Shown here in pieces: positions 35,367 to 43,931 of a DNA stretch of 64,000 bases. Source of the DNA: Leptotrichia shahii (GTDB taxonomy: Bacteria; Fusobacteriota; Fusobacteriia; Fusobacteriales; Leptotrichiaceae). The position numbers and the translations under genes are program-made. Below the pieces are notes generated by a model. That model was not told the origin of the DNA. It saw only the letters and a list, made by a program, of their open reading frames with translations, and made no database searches. Numbering within the stretch: position 1 is the stretch's first letter; every line of letters begins with the position of its first letter. The stretch is taken from NCBI RefSeq assembly GCF_008327825.1, contig NZ_AP019827.1, positions 682,001 to 746,000 on the forward strand, written 5' to 3'.

Positions 35367-36950
35367 ATGAAGAAGTCAAATAAATATGTATTTGATATCG
35401 AAGTTTTTCCAAATTATTTTTGTATTGTATTAAAAAAGTTAAACGATGATAAAATATTGATTATTGATTCAGATAATTTTAACCGTCAAAAGAAACTTTT
35501 ATATGGAGTTATTTCAAAAAATGTGCTAATTTCCTATGCGGGACATAGTTTTGATGATATTGTGATTAATGATCTTTTAAAATACAGAAATTCAAATGTA
35601 AATAGGAATAAATTAAATAGTGAAATAAAAATAATAAGAAATATGCCAAAAAATGAGTATAAAAGTGAAAATCACGAATTTAATTCGTATGACTTGGCTT
35701 ACGAATATAACTTGAATCTTGGAGTAAAAGGGTTTGAGTTTAACTGTGGAGATAATATTGAAGAGCAGGATTTTGCTAATTTTAATTATGTAATAAAAAA
35801 AAATATATATGATAAAACTGTTGATAAAGTAATTGACTATTGCCTGCAAGATGTTTTGGCAACTGAAAAAATGTATAATTTTATAATTTCAGAAGAAAGT
35901 AACTGGGATGAAAAGGAAAACCTGTTAAATATGCTTACAAATGGCAATTACAGCAATAATATGAAACTTAAAAGAAAGATAAAATATTTAAACTACAGTA
36001 ATGACAAACTTGTGACTATGCTTTTGGAAAAGAATTCTGATAATTTTAGTCAGACTAGGATAAATTACTCAAAAAGAGTAAAAATAGATGACTATGATAA
36101 TTATCTTCAGAAAAAAGTGTATAAATTGTCGATAAAAAAAGATCATTTGTATAAATGGCTACTTGAAAATAAAATTTTTCTTGAAATAGATAAAAATATA
36201 ATAAAAAAAATACCGAGAGATTTGCTTTTAAAATCGTCATTTGCAAAGGATATTTTAAATAGGTATAGAACAAGCATTGTAAAAAGGATAAAAAGAATCT
36301 TTGCGAGGGAAGGCATTGAAATGGTGGGAGCATCAGAAAATGATATTTTTATAACAAATGTAACTAATGAGCTTTTAAAGAAAATAAGAAACAAGATAAA
36401 TCATCAATATCAAGAGATTTTTTTAATAGAAAATGTTGATAAATTTTTGAAAAATAAAAGTTCAATCTTGTATAAAGTTGGAGATAAAGTTAGAGGAATT
36501 AATGAATATCATTACAGTAAATTAATTATGCCAAAAAATCATAGATGGATTTCAGAAATTTTAAAATTATATTTTTGGGAAAAAAAAGAGATAGGAACAG
36601 CAGTAAGGGAAGTTTTTTCAGAAAACCCCGATATATTTTTTATGTATGCTTCAGTTTATGAAGATATTTATGCTTGTGATGAAAATGGGAAAATGAAATT
36701 TGAAAGCAATGAAGTGCTGGATAAATTTAGGAAATATCGGTTATATTTCTCAAGAACAGGATTATATAAAGCTGTAATTCGTAAAGATGAAAAATATTAT
36801 GAAAAATATGGTTTTGGAGATATTAATGACAACTTGTATAAAGTGAGAAATGTTGAAACAAGCGTAAATGAATTTGAAAATTATGAGGATATTGACTTGG
36901 AAAGTTATATTGATTATACTCAAAATTATATAGAAAAATATTTTGGATAG
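35367..36950 (+). CDS. Orphan DEDDy 3'-5' exonuclease/phage-polymerase-like protein
   Basis: The 527-residue product begins with a DnaQ-fold exonuclease. Exo I is FDIEVFPNY (D10, E12), Exo II is ISYAGHSFDDIVI (D63/D64) and Exo III is DYCLQDVLAT (Y158, D162), so the DEDDy acidic set looks complete. The FDIEVFPN opening and the spacing resemble the N-terminal proofreading domain of phage DNA polymerases. Residues 200-527 are Lys/Asn-rich; GASENDIFITN near 326 weakly recalls a polymerase palm strand, but no intact YGDTDS-type catalytic motif is seen. The likely role is nuclease without polymerase activity. It sits between truB and ruvC; RBS is weak. The family is otherwise unrecognised. Confidence 0.6.
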   Translation: MKKSNKYVFDIEVFPNYFCIVLKKLNDDKILIIDSDNFNRQKKLLYGVISKNVLISYAGHSFDDIVINDLLKYRNSNVNRNKLNSEIKIIRNMPKNEYKSENHEFNSYDLAYEYNLNLGVKGFEFNCGDNIEEQDFANFNYVIKKNIYDKTVDKVIDYCLQDVLATEKMYNFIISEESNWDEKENLLNMLTNGNYSNNMKLKRKIKYLNYSNDKLVTMLLEKNSDNFSQTRINYSKRVKIDDYDNYLQKKVYKLSIKKDHLYKWLLENKIFLEIDKNIIKKIPRDLLLKSSFAKDILNRYRTSIVKRIKRIFAREGIEMVGASENDIFITNVTNELLKKIRNKINHQYQEIFLIENVDKFLKNKSSILYKVGDKVRGINEYHYSKLIMPKNHRWISEILKLYFWEKKEIGTAVREVFSENPDIFFMYASVYEDIYACDENGKMKFESNEVLDKFRKYRLYFSRTGLYKAVIRKDEKYYEKYGFGDINDNLYKVRNVETSVNEFENYEDIDLESYIDYTQNYIEKYFG

Positions 36951-36964
36951 CATATACGGATATC

Positions 36965-36993
36965 TTGCATACAGCCTTTAGGTGTGATATAAT
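36965..36993 (+). promoter_or_regulatory. Promoter for ruvC
   Basis: TTGCAT at 36965-36970, a 17-base spacer and TATAAT at 36988-36993, 37 bases before the start. Confidence 0.65.
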
Positions 36994-37029
36994 AAAAAAA
37001 TAAGGAAGTAGAGGAAAATAAAAGAAAAT

Positions 37030-37599
37030 ATGAGAATTTTAGGGATAGATCCTGGGACAGCGATAGTGGGATATGCTGTTGTAGATTATGAAAATGGTGA
37101 ATACAATCCACTCGACTATGGATGTATTTTTACAGATAAGGATGAAGATATGCCAATTAGGCTGGAAAAAATTTATGATGGACTGGAAAACATTATAAAG
37201 CTATGGAAACCTGAAGATATGGCTATTGAAGATTTATTTTTCTTTAAAAATCAAAAAACAGTAATAAAAGTAGGACAGGCTCGTGGAGTAATAACTTTAG
37301 CAGGACAAAAGAATAATTTAAATTTATACAGTTACACACCGCTTCAAGTAAAAATGGGAATTGCAAGTTATGGAAGAGCTGATAAAAAGCAAATTCAGGA
37401 AATGGTAAAGTTAATGTTAAAGTTAGATGAAATTCCAAAGCCTGATGACGCTGCAGATGCCCTTGCCATCGCAATTACTCACATAAATTCTAAAATAGGG
37501 TTTGGAAGTTTTGACAGGGGAGATAATATTACAAAAAAATTGAGTAAAATTACTTCTAACCGAATAAAACTGGAAGATTATAAAAAATTAATAAAATAA
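37030..37599 (+). CDS. ruvC: Holliday junction resolvase RuvC
   Basis: Endonuclease cutting four-way junctions after RuvAB branch migration. The 189-residue product has the RNase H-like metal quartet: D7 in LGIDPGT, E67 in AIEDLFF, and D140 and D143 in PDDAADALAIAITH. QVKMGIASYGRADKKQIQ is the conserved DNA-binding segment. It has its own promoter; the ribosome binding site AGAGG lies rather far from the ATG. ruvA and ruvB are not in the window. Confidence 0.94.
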   Translation: MRILGIDPGTAIVGYAVVDYENGEYNPLDYGCIFTDKDEDMPIRLEKIYDGLENIIKLWKPEDMAIEDLFFFKNQKTVIKVGQARGVITLAGQKNNLNLYSYTPLQVKMGIASYGRADKKQIQEMVKLMLKLDEIPKPDDAADALAIAITHINSKIGFGSFDRGDNITKKLSKITSNRIKLEDYKKLIK

Positions 37600-37641
37600 G
37601 TTTATATATAAAAAATTTAAATAGAAAGAATGGTAGATAAA

Positions 37642-38103
37642 ATGAACATAGTTCTATTAAATCCAGAAATACATGTAAATACAGGAAATATAGGAAGAAC
37701 CTGTGTTTTAACAAATACAAAGCTGCATTTAATAAAACCTCTCGGTTTTGAACTGGATGATAAGAAAATAAAACGTGCGGGACTAGACTACTGGAAAGAT
37801 GTACAACTTTTCGTGTGGGAAAATTGGGAACACTTCTGGCAGGAAAACATCGAAAACAGCAATGCAAAAATCTATTTTGCAACAACAAAAACAAAACAGA
37901 GATATACAGATGTGAAATTTAATGACAGCGATTATATAATGTTTGGGCCTGAATCACGTGGAATACCTGAAGAAATATTGAATAAATACAAGGAAAGCAA
38001 TATTACGATTCCAATGCTTCCACTTGGACGTTCACTGAATTTGTCGAATGCTGTGGCGGTGGTGCTGTTTGAGGCTTTAAGACAAAATAATTTTGAATAT
38101 TAA
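37642..38103 (+). CDS. trmL: tRNA (cytidine/uridine(34)-2'-O)-methyltransferase
   Basis: A small SPOUT methyltransferase of 153 residues that 2'-O-methylates wobble C34/U34 of tRNA-Leu isoacceptors. It opens NIVLLNPEIHVNTGNIGRTC. The knot motifs are FGPESRGIPEEIL and IPMLPLGRSLNLSNAVAVVL. An in-frame ATG at 37630 lies within the AAGAATGG region; ATG 37642 begins the conserved strand and is preferred. It lies 42 bases after ruvC and is likely in the same operon. Confidence 0.92.
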   Translation: MNIVLLNPEIHVNTGNIGRTCVLTNTKLHLIKPLGFELDDKKIKRAGLDYWKDVQLFVWENWEHFWQENIENSNAKIYFATTKTKQRYTDVKFNDSDYIMFGPESRGIPEEILNKYKESNITIPMLPLGRSLNLSNAVAVVLFEALRQNNFEY

Positions 38104-38121
38104 AAAAGTGAAAGGAAAAAT

Positions 38122-39045
38122 ATGACATTATCAGAAAATGAAATAAATAAATTATCTAAATATATAAATAAACTTTTTATAGATACTTTTTATAAAGATT
38201 ATTGTAACTCTAAGTTGTTAAGAAATAATACTTTTCTAGTTAAGAATCCAATGTACCAACAGCAGTTAAAAGAACAAGTGCAAAAATTTGAAAGAATTTT
38301 TTATGTTGTAAATACTCAAGTAGCTAAATCAAAAATCGAGATTCCTGCGGGAGTAAAGCATATAAATTGGAATAAATTTTTTTGGTATTATTATACTGAA
38401 AAAAGTTTGAAAGATTATATATATTCATCAATAGTGTCGATTTTAAAAAAATTAGAGTATTTTGAAAAAGTAATTGATAAAATATTAAAAAATGAATCAA
38501 AAGATTTAACAAAAAATGAATTATTAAAGTTTCGTAATTTTCTTTCTGATATTTTATTGAAATATAATTTGGGAATACAAGAAAATAATGGTGAATATAA
38601 ATTAGTAAATAAAAATCAAGATATAATTCATATTAGTGAATTTAAATATCTTTCTGGATATAATGATTTGATTTTTCATCTAGAACAAAAAAGATATAAG
38701 GATACTGTATCAAATGCTCGAACTTGTTTTGAAGAATTTATTCAAAAAAGTTTAATTAAATTAAATAAAGAAGTAAAAAAAGACAATAAAAAAGATTTTG
38801 AAACTTTATTATCAGAGATAAAAATTCATTGTGAAAATTTTAATAATGAAATTTCAGAAAGTGTTAATAAAATATTGCTAGAAACTGCAAAGATTAGGGG
38901 AAAATGTAGTAGTGCACATTTTTCTGGCAATATAAATGAAAATATAGCATTATTAGAAATTAATTCTATATTTACTTGTTTATTTTATTTGGATAATTTC
39001 GTAAAAAAAATAATGAAATATAAACTAAAGGAGGGAAAATCTTAA
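38122..39045 (+). CDS. Abi_C/HEPN-like protein, possible RNase
   Basis: The 307-residue product has no signal peptide and is mostly helical. Its C-terminal third resembles the abortive infection C-terminal/HEPN fold: RYKDTVSNARTCFEEFI near residue 195, then AKIRGKCSSAHFSGN with R259 and H266 forming an RX6H motif, then a helix ALLEINSIFTCLFYLDNF. In HEPN RNases the RX4-6H pair is catalytic. The N-terminal 190 residues are unrecognised. The gene is very AT-rich and sits alone between trmL (18 bases upstream) and thyA. A defence role is inferred from the fold only. Confidence 0.5.
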   Translation: MTLSENEINKLSKYINKLFIDTFYKDYCNSKLLRNNTFLVKNPMYQQQLKEQVQKFERIFYVVNTQVAKSKIEIPAGVKHINWNKFFWYYYTEKSLKDYIYSSIVSILKKLEYFEKVIDKILKNESKDLTKNELLKFRNFLSDILLKYNLGIQENNGEYKLVNKNQDIIHISEFKYLSGYNDLIFHLEQKRYKDTVSNARTCFEEFIQKSLIKLNKEVKKDNKKDFETLLSEIKIHCENFNNEISESVNKILLETAKIRGKCSSAHFSGNINENIALLEINSIFTCLFYLDNFVKKIMKYKLKEGKS

Positions 39046-39081
39046 AATTGATGTTTTTTGTGATTTTGAGATATATTAAAA

Positions 39082-39951
39082 ATGAAACAATATCTGGATA
39101 TGGTTAAGTATGTACTTGACAATGGAGTGAAAAAGGAAAACAGGACAGGAGTTGACACAATTTCAACTTTTGCTTATTCATATAAAGTAGATTTGAGCAA
39201 AGGTTATCCACTTTTGACAACGAAAAAAATGTATTTTAACTCGATGTTACATGAGTTGTTCTGGTATTTATCGGGAGAAGAGCATATTAAGAACTTGCGA
39301 AAAAAGACAAAAATATGGGATGCATGGGCAGATGAGGAAGGAAGGCTGGAAACGGCTTATGGAAGATTCTGGAGAAGATATCCTGTACCTGAAATTTCGC
39401 TAGATGGAGAAGTTTTTGCTGATGAAAATAATCCTTGGGTAACTAGAGAAGAAAATGGACAGCTTGTATTTGACCAGATTCAGTATATTATTGACACTCT
39501 GAAGGAAATGAAAACAAATCCTAATCACAAAAACGGAAGAAGAATGATAGTTTTAGCTTGGAATCCAGGAAATGCAACAATTAGTAAATTGCCACCGTGT
39601 CATTATACTTTTGCGTTTAATGTTCTTGGAAATAAACTTAACTGCCATTTGACTCAAAGAAGCGGAGATATTGCACTTGGGATACCGTTTAATCTAGCTT
39701 GTTACTCATTGCTTACAATGATGATTGCAAAAGAATGTGGGTATGAAGTTGGAGAATTTGCTCATACAATAATTGATGCTCATATTTATGAAAATCATAT
39801 TGAAGGGCTAAAGGAGCAATTGACAAGAGAGCCATTAAAACTTGCAAAAATTAAGATCGCAGACAAGCCGTTTAATGAACTTGCATTTGACGATATTGTG
39901 CTGGAAGATTATGAAAGTCATCCTGTGATTAAATTTGAAGTTGCGGTTTAA
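39082..39951 (+). CDS. thyA: Thymidylate synthase
   Basis: ThyA methylates dUMP to dTMP using methylene-tetrahydrofolate. The 289-residue product has the nucleophile Cys173 in PPCHYTF, ENRTGVDTIS near the N-terminus, the QRSGDIALGIPFN dUMP-binding segment and the C-terminal FEVAV. It carries a modest insert in the EISLDGEVFADENNPW region, as in several relatives. It is followed by folA, which regenerates tetrahydrofolate from the dihydrofolate it makes. No strong ribosome binding site; TGAGAT at about 39067. Confidence 0.95.
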   Translation: MKQYLDMVKYVLDNGVKKENRTGVDTISTFAYSYKVDLSKGYPLLTTKKMYFNSMLHELFWYLSGEEHIKNLRKKTKIWDAWADEEGRLETAYGRFWRRYPVPEISLDGEVFADENNPWVTREENGQLVFDQIQYIIDTLKEMKTNPNHKNGRRMIVLAWNPGNATISKLPPCHYTFAFNVLGNKLNCHLTQRSGDIALGIPFNLACYSLLTMMIAKECGYEVGEFAHTIIDAHIYENHIEGLKEQLTREPLKLAKIKIADKPFNELAFDDIVLEDYESHPVIKFEVAV

Positions 39952-39959
39952 TCCAAAAA

Positions 39960-40040
39960 TTTATACTAAAACTTCTTTAAAACTCAAGTGGAAATCAAAT
40001 TAAATTTTTACTTGGATTTTAGTGCAGTTTTAGTATAAAA
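39960..40040. repeat. 81-bp palindrome between thyA and folA
   Basis: Both ends carry TTTATACTAAAACT in inverted orientation. Inner AAAACTCAAGT and ACTTGGATTTT continue the pairing, giving arms of about 38 bases with roughly 75-80% complementarity around a short AT loop. There is no ORF. The right arm contains the folA promoter. Confidence 0.7.
40012..40039 (+). promoter_or_regulatory. Promoter for folA inside the palindrome
   Basis: TTGGAT at 40012-40017, a 16-base spacer and TATAAA at 40034-40039, 30 bases before the folA start. Confidence 0.5.
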
Positions 40041-40068
40041 AATAAGATACAGCAGAAAGGTGATGTTG

Positions 40069-40587
40069 ATGTTTAGCTTAATAGTTGCTATTGGGAAAAA
40101 TAATGAAATTGGAAAAAATAATCAGCTTTTGTGGCATATTCCTGAAGATTTGAAAAATTTTAAGAAAATAACTACTGGGAAAACGGTTATTATGGGAAAA
40201 AATACTTATGAAAGCATAGGAAAACCTTTGCCTAATCGTGTGAATATTGTTTTATCAAGAAATTTTTTAGAAATAGGAAAAAAAATAAGTGAAGATAGAA
40301 AAAAATATGAAAATGAAACTACAAAGCTGGAATTTTTTGATGATTTTCAAAAGGTTATCGAAAAGTATAAAGATTTCCCAGAGGAAGTTTTTATTATTGG
40401 TGGAGGCGAAATTTACAAAAAGTCGCTTGAACTTGGAATTATAACAAGAATTTATATGAGCCATGTTGATTTTTCTGATGATGAGGCAGATACTTATTTT
40501 CCAGAGATAGATTTTGAAAAATGGGTAACTTTGACAGAGGAAAATTATGATGGCTGGAAATTTTGTATTTATGAAAAAATAAAATAA
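40069..40587 (+). CDS. folA: Dihydrofolate reductase
   Basis: NADPH-dependent reduction of dihydrofolate. The 172-residue product begins FSLIVAIGKNNEIGKNNQLLWHIPEDLKNF, has the NADPH motif TVIMGKNTYESIGKPLPNR, and carries the second nucleotide-binding segment EVFIIGGGEIYK. The frame is open from GTG 40060, but ATG 40069 is spaced 8 bases from AAGG and matches the conserved start. It forms an apparent operon with the TetR gene, the acyltransferase and metG (spacers of 18-39 bases). Confidence 0.94.
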   Translation: MFSLIVAIGKNNEIGKNNQLLWHIPEDLKNFKKITTGKTVIMGKNTYESIGKPLPNRVNIVLSRNFLEIGKKISEDRKKYENETTKLEFFDDFQKVIEKYKDFPEEVFIIGGGEIYKKSLELGIITRIYMSHVDFSDDEADTYFPEIDFEKWVTLTEENYDGWKFCIYEKIK

Positions 40588-40605
40588 GTATCAGAGGAGA
40601 AGATA

Positions 40606-41160
40606 ATGCCTAAGCTAAAATTTACAAAAGAAGTAGTGGTTGAGGCTGGATATGAATTGATGAAAAAGAAAGGCTTTCAAAATGTAAGTGTCAGAAAAAT
40701 TGCAAATTATTTAAAATGTTCCACGGCACCGATTTACTTTAATTTTAGGACAATAGATGAGTTAAAGGAAGAAATTATAAATATGTGCAAGGAAAAATTA
40801 AAAAAATATTTGTATGGGAATTATTCAGAAAGAAAAATTTTAAGTGGAGCTATTGGATTTGTAATCTTTGCTAGAGAAGAAAAGGAATTATTTAGAACAA
40901 TTTTTCTTGATACTACTGAAAGATTTGAAAAACTCTATGAAATGACGCTTAATGAACTTTTAACAAAAGAAAATTTACATGAAAGTTTTCCTGATTTAGA
41001 AAAGGAAGAGGCTAAAAATGTTGTAAATAAAATATGGTATTTTTTATTTGGATATGCAACTATGCTTTGTACACGGCTTGATGAAGATTATAGAAAAAAT
41101 GAAACGAATGAAATCATAGAAAATAAAATATTAGAAATAGTAAAATATTTTCAGATGTAA
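40606..41160 (+). CDS. TetR/AcrR-family transcriptional regulator
   Basis: The 184-residue product has an N-terminal helix-turn-helix: MKKKGFQNVSVRKIANYL then CSTAPIYFNFRTIDEL, typical of TetR. The C-terminal part is an all-helical ligand-binding domain with WYFLFGYATMLCTRL near its end. It lies 18 bases after folA with a GGAG ribosome binding site. It may regulate its own operon; the ligand is unknown. Confidence 0.85.
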   Translation: MPKLKFTKEVVVEAGYELMKKKGFQNVSVRKIANYLKCSTAPIYFNFRTIDELKEEIINMCKEKLKKYLYGNYSERKILSGAIGFVIFAREEKELFRTIFLDTTERFEKLYEMTLNELLTKENLHESFPDLEKEEAKNVVNKIWYFLFGYATMLCTRLDEDYRKNETNEIIENKILEIVKYFQM

Positions 41161-41194
41161 ATCTAAAAAAATGATGAAATAAATGGGAGAAAAA

Positions 41195-41875
41195 ATGAAT
41201 AAATACAAATTTTTGGGAGCATTTCTTCATTTTATATACAGGATGCTTAGCTTTATGACTAGAAAGGAATATTTTTTTGCAGATGGAGTAGAAATGAATG
41301 AGCCTAATATCATTGTTTTCTGGCACAGAAAAATTTTTACAGTTTGTAATGCTACACGAACTATTAAAAAGAAGGCTTCCATCGTAAGTGCATCAAAGGA
41401 TGGAGAGATATTGGCGGAATTGCTTAGAAGGGAAGGAAATGAGCTTATTCGAGGCTCTTCTAACAAAGATAATATAAAAAGTTTAAAAGAAGCTATGAAA
41501 TATGCTAAAAGAAAATATAAACTTGGAATTGCTATAGACGGACCAGCAGGACCTATTTTTGAGCCAAAATCTGGTGCAATCTTTATAGCAAAAAAGACAG
41601 GAATGCCAATTGTGCCAATCAGCTCCTACTGTAGTAAAAAGTGGATTTTTAAGAATATGTGGGACAAACTTGAAATACCAATGCCGTTTTCAAGATGTGT
41701 CCATTATGTTGCAAAGCCATTTTACTTGACACGGGAAAGTTCCATGGAAGAATCAATAGAATTAGTCAAAAAAAGAATACATGAAGCTGGGTACAAAGCA
41801 TTTGAGATTTATAATAAAAAATATAATAAAAATAAAAAAATTGAATTCAACGAAGAAAGTTTTGGAAAAGAATAA
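41195..41875 (+). CDS. DUF374-type lysophospholipid acyltransferase-like protein
   Basis: The 226-residue product shows the acyltransferase-like motif FWHRKIF (H44), SKDGEILAELL, the segment AIDGPAGPIFEPKSGAI and IVPISSYCSKKW. These match the DUF374 branch of the LPLAT superfamily, probably acting on a lipid at the inner membrane face. The upstream ATG at 41183 overlaps its own GGGAG box, so ATG 41195 was chosen. The related Fusobacteriota genes often lie near lipid A genes, but here the neighbours are folate and tRNA genes. Substrate unknown. Confidence 0.75.
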   Translation: MNKYKFLGAFLHFIYRMLSFMTRKEYFFADGVEMNEPNIIVFWHRKIFTVCNATRTIKKKASIVSASKDGEILAELLRREGNELIRGSSNKDNIKSLKEAMKYAKRKYKLGIAIDGPAGPIFEPKSGAIFIAKKTGMPIVPISSYCSKKWIFKNMWDKLEIPMPFSRCVHYVAKPFYLTRESSMEESIELVKKRIHEAGYKAFEIYNKKYNKNKKIEFNEESFGKE

Positions 41876-41914
41876 AATATAAATATTTTTATAAATTATA
41901 AGGAGGAATAAAAT

Positions 41915-43816
41915 ATGTCAAAATCGTTTTATATAACAACGCCAATTTATTATCCTAATGCGGCACCGCATGTGGGAACAGCTTACACAACAATAATTTG
42001 TGATATGGTAGCGAGATATAAAAGATTAACAGGATATGATGTTAAGTTTTTGACTGGAGTGGACGAGCATGGACAAAAAATTCAAGAAGCAGCAGAAAAA
42101 AATGGATATACGCCCCAACAATGGGTGGATAAAATGTCATCAAATTTTACAACTTTGTGGGGAAAATTAAATATTTCAAATACTGATTTTATGAGAACTA
42201 CTCAAGAAAGGCATATTAACAGTGTCAGGGAAATTGTAAAAAAAGTCAATGAGAATGGAGATATTTACAAAGGTGAATACTGGGGTAAATATTGCGTTTC
42301 AGAAGAAACTTTTGTTCCTGAAAATCAATTAGTTGATGGAAAATATATGGGAAAAGAAGTTATTGATGTGAAGGAAATTTCATACTTTTTCAGGTTGTCA
42401 AAATATGAAGATGCATTATTAAAGTATATTGAAGAGAATCCTGAATTTATCAAGCCAGAAGGCAAAAAAAATGAAGTTATCGCATTTATAAAGCAAGGAT
42501 TGCAGGATTTATCAATCTCAAGAACGACTTTTAATTGGGGAATACCATTAGAGCTGGAAAAAGGGCATGTAATTTATGTCTGGTTTGACGCTTTGACAAA
42601 TTATTTGACTGGAGCGGGATTTGCTAAAGACCCTGAAGAATTTGCAAATGTCTGGACAAATGGTACAGTAAATCATGTTGTTGGAAAGGATATTTTGAGA
42701 TTCCATGCTATTATTTGGCCTGCGATGCTTATGTCAGCTGGAATAAAATTGCCTGATACGGTTGCGGCACATGGATGGTGGACTGTTGAAGGTGAAAAGA
42801 TGTCTAAATCGCTTGGAAATGTCGTTAATCCTGAAGAAGAAGTGAAAAAATACGGGCTTGATGCCTTTAGATATTATTTGATGAGAGAGGCGACTTTTGG
42901 ACAAGATGCAGATTATTCCAAAAAAGCTATGATTCAAAGAATAAATTCTGACCTTGCAAATGATTTGGGAAATCTTTTAAATAGAACGATTGGAATGCAA
43001 AAGAAATACTTTAATTCGGAAGTTGTATTAAATGAAGCTGAAGAAAGTTTTGATGCTGAAATTAAGGAACTTTGGGAAAATACATTGGCAGACTTGGATA
43101 AGCATATAAATAATTATCAATTTTCTGAAGCATTAAAGGATATTTGGAAATTCATTTCAAGAATGAATAAATATATTGATGAATGTGAACCTTGGAAACT
43201 TTCAAAGAGTGAAAATCAAAAGGATAGATTGTCAACGGTTATGTATAATTTAGTGGATTCACTTTATAAGATTGCTGTAGTGATTTCGCCGTTTATGCCT
43301 GAAACTGGACAAAAGATGATAAATCAACTGGGACTTGACAAGGATGTTACTAAATTGCTTTTGGATGATGTAAGAGAATGGAAAAGTTATCCTGTTGGAA
43401 ATAAATTAAACAAAGCGGTTCCATTATTTCCTAGAATTGAGCTGGAAGAAGAGCTTGAAAAAGAATATAATGAAGATTTAAAAATTGAAAATCCAATTAC
43501 AATAGATGACTTTAACAGAATTGAAATTAAAGTTGTTCAAATTGAAAAAGTACAAAAAATTGAAAATGCCGATAGACTGCTAAAATTTATTGTAAATACA
43601 GGAAAAGAAAAAAGACAGATTATTTCAGGAATCGCAAAATGGTATCCGAATGAACAGGAATTAGCTGGTAAAAAAGTTCAGGCTGTGTTAAATTTAAAAC
43701 CAGTTGAATTAAAAGGGGAACTTTCACAAGGGATGCTTTTGACAACGACAGAAAAGAAAAAAACTAAACTGATAATTATAAATGATGAAGTAAAAGTTGG
43801 AACAACTGTAAAATAA
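41915..43816 (+). CDS. metG: Methionyl-tRNA synthetase
   Basis: Charges tRNA-Met. The 633-residue product has the class I motif HVGT (19-22) and KMSKS (295-299). The insert after YCVSEETFVPENQL has only one cysteine, so this is the zinc-free form of the connective domain. The last 110 residues (IDDFNRIEIKVVQIEKVQ...) are an EMAP-II/Trbp111-type tRNA-binding and dimerisation domain. A strong AAGGAGG ribosome binding site is present. It is the last gene of the folA operon. Confidence 0.96.
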   Translation: MSKSFYITTPIYYPNAAPHVGTAYTTIICDMVARYKRLTGYDVKFLTGVDEHGQKIQEAAEKNGYTPQQWVDKMSSNFTTLWGKLNISNTDFMRTTQERHINSVREIVKKVNENGDIYKGEYWGKYCVSEETFVPENQLVDGKYMGKEVIDVKEISYFFRLSKYEDALLKYIEENPEFIKPEGKKNEVIAFIKQGLQDLSISRTTFNWGIPLELEKGHVIYVWFDALTNYLTGAGFAKDPEEFANVWTNGTVNHVVGKDILRFHAIIWPAMLMSAGIKLPDTVAAHGWWTVEGEKMSKSLGNVVNPEEEVKKYGLDAFRYYLMREATFGQDADYSKKAMIQRINSDLANDLGNLLNRTIGMQKKYFNSEVVLNEAEESFDAEIKELWENTLADLDKHINNYQFSEALKDIWKFISRMNKYIDECEPWKLSKSENQKDRLSTVMYNLVDSLYKIAVVISPFMPETGQKMINQLGLDKDVTKLLLDDVREWKSYPVGNKLNKAVPLFPRIELEEELEKEYNEDLKIENPITIDDFNRIEIKVVQIEKVQKIENADRLLKFIVNTGKEKRQIISGIAKWYPNEQELAGKKVQAVLNLKPVELKGELSQGMLLTTTEKKKTKLIIINDEVKVGTTVK

Positions 43817-43931
43817 GTAATTTTAATTATGATTTATTTTAAATGGCAGAGTTGTTATCAAATAAATAGGAAAATGTATAGATTAAAAAAGCGGGGGCAA
43901 TTTTTTTACGAATAGGAAATGTGATAAAAAT

